Part shown: in pieces, positions 45,487 to 55,434 of the stretch
Layout of the letters: every line of letters begins with the position of its first letter
How positions within the stretch are numbered: position 1 is the first letter of the stretch
From: Karstenula rhodostoma CBS 690.94
Lineage: Eukaryota; Ascomycota; Dothideomycetes; Pleosporales; Didymosphaeriaceae
Direction: 5' to 3'
NCBI GenBank assembly: GCA_010093485.1
Contig: MU001504.1
Span: forward strand, 627,769 to 691,768
Length of the DNA: 64,000 nt
Notes under the pieces: generated by a model
The model's database searches: none
What the model was told of the DNA's origin: nothing
The model's input: the letters and a program-made list of their open reading frames with translations, nothing else
Program-made: the position numbers and the translations under genes

Positions 45487-46530
45487 ATGACCTCTCACAT
45501 CGACCACGAACCTTGGAATCTCATCCAACATCCAGCAACCATGCCACCAGCTCCTTCAAATATCCCCGAGGACCATGGGCAACAACCTGATGTCAGCTCT
45601 GTTGAGCCACAGGCTGAGAAGTCTGAAGTCACCAAGCCAGCCGAGGCGTCCTCCACCGGAAGGAAGGAGGATACGCCACAGCTAAAGCGCAATGAAACCA
45701 CGGAGTCATTGTATACAGACAACATGGAATTCGCCCGCCGTGGTGCGTCTCGCCCTTTCGACCCCTGCGACGAGTTCGTTCCACCACCTCGCCTACCGCG
45801 CCCTGTTCGGCGTGTCCTGCCGCCCCCGAGGCGGTTCGAATACTCACCACCTCCTCCACGCTGGCCTGCATCAGACCCAGCTGCGCCTCTGCTGAATTCC
45901 TCCGTCCAGCTGCTTGAACAGCTCAACTACGACGGGCTTGCTGATCTGCCCCACCCTGCCAGATCAAGCATCTACCTATCTACGTTTCCCTTCACCGACA
46001 AGGATATGAAGGACTGGAGTTGGCTGTTCCAGTTGGGCATTGAAGGTAAATTCCTGTCTAAGCAAGGGGATCTGCGAGACGATGATGGCGACGACGAAGA
46101 CGACTGGTTGTATCCAGGGGACCGTCGCGGCCGCATCGCGGTTCGCTCAATCCCGTATCACCGTGGTCGTAGCGATCGCTCTCCCATGTATGCATACGAC
46201 AGTGGAGCCGATATTCCCTCTGTGTACCTCTCGCGCGCACTCGATGCCGCTATTGTTCCCGAGTCGTCCGAGAAAGATTTCACGTTCGTCATCGTGGTGC
46301 GGAACCGTGGGCGAGCTGGTGGCGGTGCAAAGCTGCTCACTGCTGGAAGTCGCAAGGCTGCAGGCATCCTCATTTACTACGAGGCCTTGGTTGGCCATTC
46401 TGTAGTATTTGTAGGTGCGATGAAAGAAGGCGTTCGGAAGGGGACGAAAGCTTGGAAGTACAAGCGGGTTGAAAGTGTGGAAGAGGCTGCAACGATGACA
46501 GACGAAGGTATCGTGGGCGTCATCTGCTAA
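45487..46530 (+). CDS. Conserved hypothetical protein
   Basis: One exon. The first ATG (45487) gives 347 residues; a second ATG at 45541 in a stronger AACCATGCC context gives 329 and may be the true start. The N-terminal 140 residues are Pro/Glu/Arg-rich and probably disordered. From about 155 the sequence looks folded, with YLSTFPFTDKDMKDWSWLFQ, an acidic loop, YHRGRSDRSPMYAYDSGAD, then DFTFVIVVRNRG and a Gly/Lys-rich end. There is no signal peptide or membrane span. I do not recognise a named domain, though the ordered C-terminal half suggests a conserved fungal family. Confidence 0.7.
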   Translation: MTSHIDHEPWNLIQHPATMPPAPSNIPEDHGQQPDVSSVEPQAEKSEVTKPAEASSTGRKEDTPQLKRNETTESLYTDNMEFARRGASRPFDPCDEFVPPPRLPRPVRRVLPPPRRFEYSPPPPRWPASDPAAPLLNSSVQLLEQLNYDGLADLPHPARSSIYLSTFPFTDKDMKDWSWLFQLGIEGKFLSKQGDLRDDDGDDEDDWLYPGDRRGRIAVRSIPYHRGRSDRSPMYAYDSGADIPSVYLSRALDAAIVPESSEKDFTFVIVVRNRGRAGGGAKLLTAGSRKAAGILIYYEALVGHSVVFVGAMKEGVRKGTKAWKYKRVESVEEAATMTDEGIVGVIC

Positions 46531-46955
46531 GAGATGTTTGATCCGCTATTCATTATCATATATACTTTCTTCAGTTGCAGTGTAAGGGGAGTTCTCCGTC
46601 CCCAGTCGTGCGCCTGCCTTGCAAGTACAAAAGCCTACGCGCGCCCCCCATGGCTCTGGCACCTCATTCAAATCACATCATTTTCCACAGCGCTGAAACA
46701 TTCCTGGGTCACGTGTAAAAAGAAGCCAAAAGAAAGGCCTGCCCTGCGCTGCCCCCAAAACTTACGTGGAAGGTGTGAGAGGCGCAGCCGCTGCATTTCA
46801 GTTCTCAGCCTCGTGTCAGAAATGGACCCCGCCCGCCACCCCTCGCTGGCACCTCTCGCTGGACAACATCCATCCCAACCGTTCGACTGACGTACAAGTT
46901 TGTTAGCTCACGTCAAAGGCACAGTCGCTGTGAGACCATCGCAAACACCATCGCA
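46531..46955. other. Upstream region of the NLR-like gene
   Basis: Non-coding, no motif recognised. Confidence 0.5.
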
Positions 46956-49900
46956 ATGGATCCTCTGGCCGCACTTTCGTTGGCATCCAACATCATGCAG
47001 GTCATTCAGTTTTCGGCTGAGACATTGGCGGTCTTTGAACGCTTGAACGAAGGCAGCTCACCAGATCCCTACGTGAACACAAATAGCCAATCGCTCGTGA
47101 CAGCGACGACGAAGCTCAGATCTACGCTCCATGCTCCGTCCGTCATCAATGGGGTACCCAGAGATGCTTCCCTCCTTCAAGTCTGCAACGAGATTGTTCT
47201 GATAGCAGACGCGCTCCAGAAGCAGGTCCAGAAATCCTTGCCAGCCAGGGGAGAATCCAAAACAAAGCTTCTTCGGAAAAGTGTTGCTTTTCAGCTAAAA
47301 TACAAAAGCGCGACTGAGAAGCTCTCGCGGCAGCTAGACAAACTACAGCATCGCATGGAAACCGAGATTCTGATCGACTTGCGACAAGTATTGGCACAAG
47401 ATAATTCTGACCTGGTTGACCGACTTCGAACTCTTGACAAAGATCTGATAGCTTTTCGTGCCAACCTCATCGCGGGGCAGACACGCTTGGAAGACCTGCT
47501 GGATCGGGAGTCAGGCGACACCAGGAAGGCCATCGCGGACGAAGCGCAGAAAATACGAGATCATAATGCCAAGAGTGCTCAAGAGACTAGAGGCTTTATC
47601 AATGCGACGCAAAATGACCGGATCAACGATGCTGCCTACCAGCAGTTTCTTGATAGCTTTCGATTTAGAGGAATTAATGCGCGGCGGAACACGATTGAAT
47701 TCTCACAACCGGACACGTTCGAGTGGATATTCGCCGTTCCTGAAGAGGCTCAAGAAAGTGACGACGTGCCAAAATGGAGCAATTTTCCGGCATGGCTCCG
47801 TGGGGGCACAGGCTTGTACTGGATCAGCGGCAAAGCTGGCGCTGGGAAGAGCACTCTGATGAAATTCTTGCTTGAAGACGAGAGGACCAGGAAGATACTC
47901 ACAGAGAATGGCTCAGACACGATGCTTGTCTCCGCTTTCATCTGGAGTTTAGGAACCAGCATGCAGAAGAGCTTGATAGGCGTGCTGTGCACCCTGCTCT
48001 ACGACATCTTCGCGCAAGATCGCGAACTTTGTTGGCGCCAAATGACGGAAAGACAAGGTGGCTTCGATTTTAAACAAGAAAGTTCAGACTGGTCATTGCA
48101 AGAGCTTGTCTCGCTGTTTTCCACGGTCGCCGAGAATTGTACTCGTCCTTTATGCATTTTCATCGATGGCTTGGATGAGATCGATCGGTCCAAGCCAACG
48201 GAGATCACTAGGCTTATGGAATGGGTAGAGAGTACACGCAGTCTTAAAAACTTGCAAATATGTGTGTCTAGCCGCCCGGAGCCGACGTTCGACAACCGGC
48301 TTCGACAACATCCACATCTGCGAGTACAAGATCTCACGACTAAGGATATTGAACACTATGTTTCCAGTATTCTGCGCCACCTCGAATTCGATTTCCAAGT
48401 CTCGCCACAAGACATCCAAAACTTAATACAAACCATTGTTAACCGAGCTGAAGGTGTCTTTCTATGGGCTCATTTGGTCGTCGAGCACATTCGGACAGAC
48501 ATGGATTATTTTCCGAGCTGGAAGACACTCAGTGAAAGAGTCGATGAACTGCCATCCGGACTTCATTCGATGTATAAGACGATGTGGGAACGGCACAACG
48601 GCGACAGCGATCTCTATCGCGCCGAGACAGCATCGTATCTGAACTACTTGTTAGCCGGCGAATCTACGTGGCATATGAGAAAGCTACTCGCGCTTATGTT
48701 GAGGTTCAACATCGATATCCAAAACATGGTCTTCAAGGGGGGAGACGTCCTGTCAACATACTTCATTATCAAGGAATGTTCTCGCTTTGACGTGAGCATT
48801 GTAGCGAGGTGTGGAGGACTGGTCACATCCAGCGGTATACCGCCACCGCGAATGCTGCCAACGTGCGAGGAAGATCGAACAGACCTCGAACACCGTATTT
48901 TCGGCGATGATAATGATGGTTCCCTGTTGGAAATCTTTTTCGGTCACCGGAGTGCAGCTGATTTCTTGCTCTCTACCTCTACAGGTCAACAGATACTGAG
49001 TTACGACCGGACATCAGCAGTGGAACATGCGTTTTGTCAAGCAAAGGCAATGTCGTGTTATGGAATCCTCGCTGGATGGCACAAGTGGAACTGGACGGCT
49101 ATGTACACGCTTTCCCCTTCGCGCCATGAATTTCGACTTCCCCAATTCGCTTCAACGGCTTTCGATCTACTTCTCAAAGCTCACCAGAGAAGACCTAGAT
49201 GGATACATACTGTGAACGAACCAAGGCAACGAGGATATAGTGGCTTGAATGGTCGCATTTCTGCCAACTTTGTTGAGGCAGGTTTTCGCGAACAGCTTCA
49301 CGAACGTTTACAACAATTGCCTGTTGAGGAGATGTATTCGTTGCAAAAGCAGCTACTAAGTAGCATCTGCGCGTCCAGAAACTTGCAAGAAGTTGATTTC
49401 GTTATCGAATTACTGGATTACATTCGTCCCGAAGACGTATCATACAGTACCCCCTTTCTCCTTCGTAAATCATTGGTTGGCGACCTCCTCTCTTACGCAG
49501 ATAATATGCTGCTATCTTTGCGGCAGCCAGAAGAAGTCACGACTGCGGCCTCTCGCCAATATAGACAGTTTGTTGACCTCTTGCTGTACAAATGTGGCGG
49601 CATCGAATGCCTCTCAAAGTGGCGAGTGTTACTCATGCTTCCTTACTATACACATAGACAGGTCAGAACATCGGATGATACATCGAGAAACACTACATCG
49701 AAACGCTTTCACGTACAGTATCGTAGTGGCACTTCCGAGCGCCAAAACAGCGAAGTGTCTGCGACGCTAGTGGAGACTAGCATTCTTGACATATTCTTCG
49801 CTATAGGGAGCCCGCTACGGAATCACCTGGCCGATCGTCTAAGCCAAACCGAACCGCCTTGCATTCAAAAGCTAGTCATGGTCGTCCACTTTATGACGAA

Positions 49901-50399
49901 TCGAAACCAGATCACTGGCCGCGACGACATATCTGGATTCAACTCGGAGGCACTTGGTGACTTGGAACTAACAATGGACCTGGACGAAGTGTTTGAAAGG
50001 CTCCAAACGCTTGAAAAGCCACCCTCCTCGATGATGAGAACCTTTTCAGCCGAAGATATTTATGCACTATTCCACGCCGACAAAAGCGAGCACCCGCCGA
50101 AACTCAGCAGTGAAGAGACTCTGGAGTTTCTGATCAAGAAAGGATACTCGTTGCAAAGTCATTTGGAGCCTAAACATCTGCCAAGATTCTGGCTAAACGA
50201 TGACCTATTGCCTCAAGACGTCCCCAAATTTGATGAAATCGACTGGTCGTTCGAAATAGACTGCGAACGCTTCGAACGGGCGAGTCGAACCGTTATCGAA
50301 AGGGAACGGAGGGCTGGGAATCCCAAAGCTGTCGCGCCTTGTGCCGGAGGGATGAATTACTGCAGCGCTTCCACGTACTTAGTACTGCCAAGCAATTGA
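46956..50399 (+). CDS. NLR-like NACHT/STAND NTPase
   Basis: One exon of 1147 residues. The N-terminus (MDPLAALSLASNIMQVIQF) is the start typical of fungal STAND proteins, followed by a long helical region to about residue 210. The NTPase core has Walker A GKAGAGKST at 292-300, Walker B LCIFIDGLDEID near 399-410 and a sensor-like VSSRPEP segment. The region after about residue 560 is helical without ankyrin, WD or TPR repeats I can see. Such proteins are the fungal counterparts of animal and plant NLRs and are used in non-self recognition and cell death. A HET-domain gene lies 8.7 kb away on the other strand. The last 13 residues and the stop codon are encoded by one arm of an inverted repeat (50363-50407), so the C-terminus may have been altered recently. 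Confidence 0.88.
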   Translation: MDPLAALSLASNIMQVIQFSAETLAVFERLNEGSSPDPYVNTNSQSLVTATTKLRSTLHAPSVINGVPRDASLLQVCNEIVLIADALQKQVQKSLPARGESKTKLLRKSVAFQLKYKSATEKLSRQLDKLQHRMETEILIDLRQVLAQDNSDLVDRLRTLDKDLIAFRANLIAGQTRLEDLLDRESGDTRKAIADEAQKIRDHNAKSAQETRGFINATQNDRINDAAYQQFLDSFRFRGINARRNTIEFSQPDTFEWIFAVPEEAQESDDVPKWSNFPAWLRGGTGLYWISGKAGAGKSTLMKFLLEDERTRKILTENGSDTMLVSAFIWSLGTSMQKSLIGVLCTLLYDIFAQDRELCWRQMTERQGGFDFKQESSDWSLQELVSLFSTVAENCTRPLCIFIDGLDEIDRSKPTEITRLMEWVESTRSLKNLQICVSSRPEPTFDNRLRQHPHLRVQDLTTKDIEHYVSSILRHLEFDFQVSPQDIQNLIQTIVNRAEGVFLWAHLVVEHIRTDMDYFPSWKTLSERVDELPSGLHSMYKTMWERHNGDSDLYRAETASYLNYLLAGESTWHMRKLLALMLRFNIDIQNMVFKGGDVLSTYFIIKECSRFDVSIVARCGGLVTSSGIPPPRMLPTCEEDRTDLEHRIFGDDNDGSLLEIFFGHRSAADFLLSTSTGQQILSYDRTSAVEHAFCQAKAMSCYGILAGWHKWNWTAMYTLSPSRHEFRLPQFASTAFDLLLKAHQRRPRWIHTVNEPRQRGYSGLNGRISANFVEAGFREQLHERLQQLPVEEMYSLQKQLLSSICASRNLQEVDFVIELLDYIRPEDVSYSTPFLLRKSLVGDLLSYADNMLLSLRQPEEVTTAASRQYRQFVDLLLYKCGGIECLSKWRVLLMLPYYTHRQVRTSDDTSRNTTSKRFHVQYRSGTSERQNSEVSATLVETSILDIFFAIGSPLRNHLADRLSQTEPPCIQKLVMVVHFMTNRNQITGRDDISGFNSEALGDLELTMDLDEVFERLQTLEKPPSSMMRTFSAEDIYALFHADKSEHPPKLSSEETLEFLIKKGYSLQSHLEPKHLPRFWLNDDLLPQDVPKFDEIDWSFEIDCERFERASRTVIERERRAGNPKAVAPCAGGMNYCSASTYLVLPSN

Positions 50400-50536
50400 A
50401 CCGTACTCTTGCCTAGTAGCACGTTTCTTTCTACAGTCTTTTTATACTAAGAAGGTTTCTATATGGACCGTGCCACTACGGCGAAAGTACGGTTCAATTG
50501 CTTGGCAGTACTGAGTACGTACCGTTGGAAGCGCTG
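50363..50536. repeat. Inverted repeat overlapping the NLR stop codon
   Basis: Arm 1 is 50363-50407 (45 bp) and arm 2 is 50486-50536 (51 bp), separated by 78 bp. The reverse complement of arm 2 equals arm 1 except for a 6-bp ACGGTA insertion and one C/T change. Arm 1 contains the TGA of the NLR gene. Confidence 0.85.
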
Positions 50537-50656
50537 AATTACTGGAAAGCAATCGAAGAATGGAAAGGTCTTCGAGATGTCAACCCGGGAAGTGATGCTG
50601 TCGAAATACATGATGTTTCGACGGGCGTGGTTACTGAGGTACCGCATGAGCTCTGA
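50420..50656 (+). pseudogene. Open fragment downstream of the NLR gene
   Basis: A plus-strand frame is open for 78 codons without an ATG, ending TGA at 50654. Its right part (VPLEALNYWKAIEEWKGLRD, then DAVEIHDVSTGVVTEVPHEL) reads like genuine protein. The frame runs through arm 2 of the inverted repeat. It could be the former 3' end of the NLR gene or of a relative. No family is recognised, so confidence is low. Confidence 0.35.
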
Positions 50657-51587
50657 TAGGTCCGGAAACATGACTATAGCGACGGCCTGGTACGAAGCCT
50701 ACACCCTGGGCAGAACAAGCAAAAGACTGCGATCTTGCGTCACAGACTTGGCCTCCACACCAAGGAAGCTGCATCGGCGCCCGCCTGATGCTTTTCCAAC
50801 CCGCGACTGTGGGCTCGCTCAACAATATGCATATCATGTACCTTCCACATGGCAGAATACAGTAACCCGTGCGCGCGAACATGAACGTCGAGAGCGCTGT
50901 GAAAACCACCTATGCCGTCTTCCCATATCTCAAAGAGCGCACCGAGAGCGCCTGGTGCTTTGCGCGAATTAGGAATGTTCAAGATAAGGAAGGGGCGCGT
51001 GAAGAGGGGTGGGACATTACGGAGCACATGAAGTGGTGCGTTGATGAAATCATGGGTTACTTGGGCATATGTCAGATTGTGGGCAATGACGTCGCATTCT
51101 CAGAGTAGGCGGATATCTGGATGTTTGAACGTGCGCTGCGGATGTAGGACTGACATGATACAGGGAAAAGAGAAAGGCAGGAGGCATCTGAGAGGAGGAG
51201 GGGATTGCTGGCGGCGCTTTGATGGGCTGTGTGCACGACTGAGCTGTTTAAGGCGCGAGAGGGAGTTGTGCAGGAGTATCGTGGATGATTGTACGGAGAT
51301 GGGTCGCTGTGGATGGAAATATCATGGGATTGGTAGGCAGGTATATTAATTGATGCTCTCTAGCAGCGTTTTTCGGAAAATATCGTTGACTTGCACTCTA
51401 CCCACCCGCTGCAGACCATTTCGTCGCTCCATCGATCCCGCCATTTTATTTTCTTCGAGGATAACAGATGCGGGTGATGCATAAACGACACCAGCATATG
51501 GTGTGATCAAAACAGCAAATCGCAATAATGTTTAGCCCTGTGGTTTAAGCGTCACTATTACACCGATTTTGAACACCCTGGTTTCCA
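50657..51587. other. Intergenic, no supported gene
   Basis: Overlapping short frames on both strands, including a 79-codon plus frame at 50869. None is convincing. Confidence 0.45.
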
Positions 51588-52675
51588 TCATCCTAGGCCC
51601 AATAGACCACGTCTCTTGCCGAGGTTGGCGTTTCTGGGATCCAACTCGATGTTGTGGACGATGTTTCCGATCTTGGCCTTCACTACTTCAAAAGGCGTTT
51701 GCGGTGATTTAATGAACTTGGACACATCTACATCTTGCGCAAGAGTGATCCATGCAGGATCAGGCTCTGTCAGGTTCCAAGCAATGCTGACGTGATAGTT
51801 CTGGGTACGGTCAATGGTGGACTTGGCCTCAACCGCCGTATCCTTGTTCTGGACGCTTTTCCTCCTCTTACTTGCGATGTCGATATCGATGGTATCGTTA
51901 TCTTCCATTGGTCCATCACCCTTGCCTCCAACGTAGAGCGGTGGGTGTCCAGACTCCTCGGCTGCGTCATTGCATGCATGGAGAAGCCTGTTTAGCTCAT
52001 CCTGGGCCGGCTTTTCGATACCCAAGATAAGAAACCAACGATTGCGGTCGTAGTTGGGAACCCATTTCAAACCTGTGAACCGGACATCAAACGGGCGCAC
52101 AGCTGCTCTGTGAAGAGACTTGTTCAGGATGTCTAGGAATTGATACCGGTCATCTGTCTTGATCTGCAGTGTTCGCGACAGTGAGACATGGAGAGGGATT
52201 GGCGTGCCTAGCTCAGATAGAAGCGAGGGGTGGATCTCTGGGATCGACAGCGGCCTCTTCATGCGGGTGTTAGCACCTTCTATGGCCTCTCGAACATGCT
52301 CTATAAGGCTGTTCAGCCTTTGGAATTCAACCTGCGACGGCAACCCTCGTCCACGTTAGCCTACTTGTTCCTCGCTTAGGGACGAGACGGACGGAGGAAC
52401 CAGGATGGCTCACACTCGAGATAGACGTGGCTAGGCCAGTTTCCTTGGATATGCGGGACCGCGCGTTTGCGCCCACCGTGCAGGCTGGGGTCGTCACGGG
52501 TACTCAGGCGGGCGTTTGTGGAGTAGAGGTCGTGGAATGCAGCCGGAAGCGGCGGCAGCCTGGTGCTGGCTTGGGCCGAGGCGCTACGCTTGCGCTTGAG
52601 AGCCTTTTCGCTGGGTAATTTGGCATCTGCATCATCGGACTCGGAGTCTGAATACTGCACCAGGGCCCGGGACAT
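51588..52675 (-). CDS. USB1: U6 snRNA phosphodiesterase USB1
   Basis: Two exons, 52675-52414 and 52345-51588, give exactly 339 residues. The 2H phosphodiesterase motifs are HVSLSRT (near 140) and HVSIAWN (near 271), and the family's PSHVYLEW segment spans the intron. USB1/Mpn1 trims the 3' oligo-U end of U6 snRNA in the nucleus and leaves a terminal phosphate that protects it. The intron is 68 bp with donor GTGAGC; the acceptor that keeps the frame is GACGAG|G, whereas the nearer-consensus CGCAG shifts out of frame from this donor. A GAG acceptor is uncommon, so this junction should be regarded as likely rather than certain. Between the motifs there is a charged, lineage-specific loop ([11 protein letters not shown]). 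Confidence 0.88.
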
Positions 52676-53340
52676 GGTCGGCCTGGGTAGATTGGGCTGC
52701 AGGCCGGACGATCTGCGGTGACGACGTTGATAGAAGGCGGCCCGGGCGCGTCTGTGGTCGTCCCGGGATCCACGTCGCGGCCAGCCCTCATAGCTAGCTA
52801 GATATAGTATGGAAACTTGGCGTAATCTATATAAAGCTAGAGCTGGTGTGAGATTAACGTTGGTTTCGAGTTAGAGCCAGTAACGCTAGGGCTAGATGAA
52901 GTTAGGGCATCTCAAAGACTCTCTATAAGCGGTTTATTACTTACTAGGTAGCAGGCTATACCCAAATAGCTGAAAACCCTGCCCGCGATTACGCTGAGGC
53001 CTGCCCGCGACGTGGATTCCTCATCCCGCCGCGCGAAAACCGGCCACCAACAAGGCGTATGACGTAGCCGCCATTGGTCGCTTGCTGCCATCGGTTGCGA
53101 TCTCGACGCAGGGTAGGAGCAACTCGCAGCGACTAAGGCGGAAAGGATGACGGTGTTACGTATGTCGTTCCTGCCAAGTGACCGCGGCACCGTTACAAAA
53201 GCGTTCGCTGTCACCTGCTCGACTCGCATCTCCATCGTCTCACCATCACGCGTTGCACCACAAACCAGCAGCCTATTGTAATAAAGCAACCTACTAGCAC
53301 TTTCCCTACACAAGATTCCATCCACGGTTCCACAACCACC
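52676..53340. other. Divergent intergenic region with AT-rich patch
   Basis: Between USB1 and Pal1. 52790-52900 is AT-rich with repeated CTAG-containing words (GCTAGCTAG, AAAGCTAGAGCT, GCTAGGGCTAG), possibly a degenerate repeat relic. There is no gene. Confidence 0.45.
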
Positions 53341-54628
53341 ATGGGGAGTGACAAAGCTTTCGTCCAGGTACGCGATCCCTTGCTTTCGCCTACCGTACCT
53401 TTCTTGACCCTGACTTACCAAACACCAGGCGCACCACTCGCTCATCGACCCTCTCATTGAACCAGATCCAAGTGACGACACTGGCCTGAACAGCCATTTT
53501 GCCTCGACTTTTGCTCCTCGCCCGACCCTCCCTTCCCCGCCGGACTCGGCCGGCTCCAAGGAGTTCCCATCCGCAACCATCCGCAACCACAACACTGGGA
53601 GCAGTGTCAACACTAACCCTTTCATCCGTTCGCAGAACACTGGAAATTCCGTTGAGACCAATCCCTACCGCCGTTCCCGAGCTTCTTCTGTGTCCCACGG
53701 CCCACCACCTCACCATGGAGAGACCACTCCCCGGAGATCCTCTAAAAACGAATACCCTTCACCTCCTAACTCGGCCAGTCCTCGCCGTGAGCACTTCAGG
53801 GACTACCGGAAGGAAGCCTTTGGCTCCGCAAGTGAAGCGCGTCCCCGGCGATCTAGCCAGCCAAGTGGCGTTAACCCGATGAAGGGCGCCGGACTCACAC
53901 GTGGTGGCTCTCTGCGTGAGCGGTACCCTGGCGATCCAAGCACCCGGCCCCTGGATACCATCCGCAAGGAAACCAAGCATGCGCATCGTGCTCCCCACCT
54001 CAGGAAGAAGAACTTCACTGGCGCTGACATCATCGATCGTCTTGATAAGACGACTATTGGAGGTGCCGCCTACCACCACGAAGGTCCGTACGATGCGACC
54101 AACCTCTCGCGCAACCTGGACTTTAAGCACAGCCCTGTTGCAGCCGTGGCAGAATCCAACGAGGAAGCGCTGAGGGCCACACCGAGAGAGAACATCACCA
54201 ACTCTTTGCAAAAGCACCGCCCTTTGGAGGGTGTTGCCATTGTTCCTCCAGGCATACCCGACCGCATGGGTCGGACCTACGACTACAAGGAAGGCGCCGA
54301 CCTCATGCGGGAACCAGGTGCCGACTACAAGCGCTGGACCGGCGTCACTTACCACCCGGACGATCTCAAGGGCAAGGGCGAGCCGTCCTACACCATCGAA
54401 AAGGCTCTCAAGGACCACAAGGCATACGGCGACACAGGATCTGAAATGCAGTCGCACCGTCGCCACGTGAGCATGGGCTCCAACGGCGTCCCTGCCGACC
54501 TCCCCGCCGAGTCCCTCGACGCCGGCACTTCTAGCGGAATTGGCCGCAGCAACACCACGGGGAACAGCATGGGCTCCGCGCTCAAGAAGCGCTTCGGCAG
54601 CATCCGCCGCAAGAAGGTCGAGGCTTAG
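53341..54628 (+). CDS. PAL1: Pal1-family cell morphology protein
   Basis: Two exons, 53341-53367 and 53429-54628, with a 61-bp intron (GTACGC...CCAG), give 408 residues. The first exon codes only nine residues from an ACCATGGG start. The conserved Pal1 core runs from about 200 to 340, with KKNFTGADIIDRLD, YHHEGPYDATNLSRN and a later GRTYDYKEGADLMRE. The N-terminal half is Ser/Pro/Arg-rich with TNPF and TNPY motifs, similar to the NPF-type adaptor motifs of endocytic proteins. The end is basic (LKKRFGSIRRKKVEA). In fission yeast Pal1 marks growing tips and cortical patches, acts with Sla2 and supports cylindrical shape. A similar hyphal role is expected but not shown here. Confidence 0.88.
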
Positions 54629-55434
54629 GAACTTCGCACCCCGCGCACGCCGCGCTTCAGAAGTAAGAGCATTGCATACTTTCCGCACACAGAGACGAGT
54701 CGCAAAGTTTACTGGATTTGATTTCCTGGGCATGGATATGATTGGCACGAAGACGCCGAGTGTACGAATATTTGTGGAGCGGCAAACAAGCACCCGGGCA
54801 GGGATTTTCGTTTGTTGGTAGGCATGGAATTGTAGGATATTCATGGATGAGTATAAGTGGTTTAGATTGGCATAGATATGAACCGCTCGACGAACGAAGC
54901 AACATGGGTTACTCAATGGATTGTCTTGAACGTGTACGCGCTTTGATACTGTCGATGGTTTGTGACATGGTGCTTCGAGATGTGGTCTGTTCGGTCGCAA
55001 AAGATACACTATGTGTACGTGACGTAGCGGAGGGTAACTCAATACACAATGAGATCACGCAGACGCTGTTTGATCCTTGACTGTGAATGCACTTGACTGC
55101 CTTTACCTACTCATCAAACTATAGTACCTGGGCAAAACCTCCAGACCCCGCCAACACAAAACACTGTGGCAAGAGCGACATCGACTGTGCACGCAGATCC
55201 GTCTTCGAAATCATATCTTGACCCTTTACCATCTACACTAAATGGAACCGAGTAGCATGCCCATGCTCCAGCTTTTGCCCATGCCACGGCCAACCAAACA
55301 ACCAAACAGTATAGACAAGAAAAAGCATGGCCCCGCGAAAATGATCAATATGCCCCTGGATACGCCGCGGTGCCCTGTACATGTAGTAGATACCAAGAGC
55401 CCAAGAGAGGAATCAAATAAAAAAACGTTAGGGT
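54629..55434. other. Intergenic between convergent Pal1 and PEX13
   Basis: 3' flanks of the two genes. No supported feature. Confidence 0.5.

Noticed and set aside
53759..55042. 427-codon minus-strand frame across Pal1
   Set aside because: It is the antisense shadow of the Pal1 coding exon, whose family assignment is clear.
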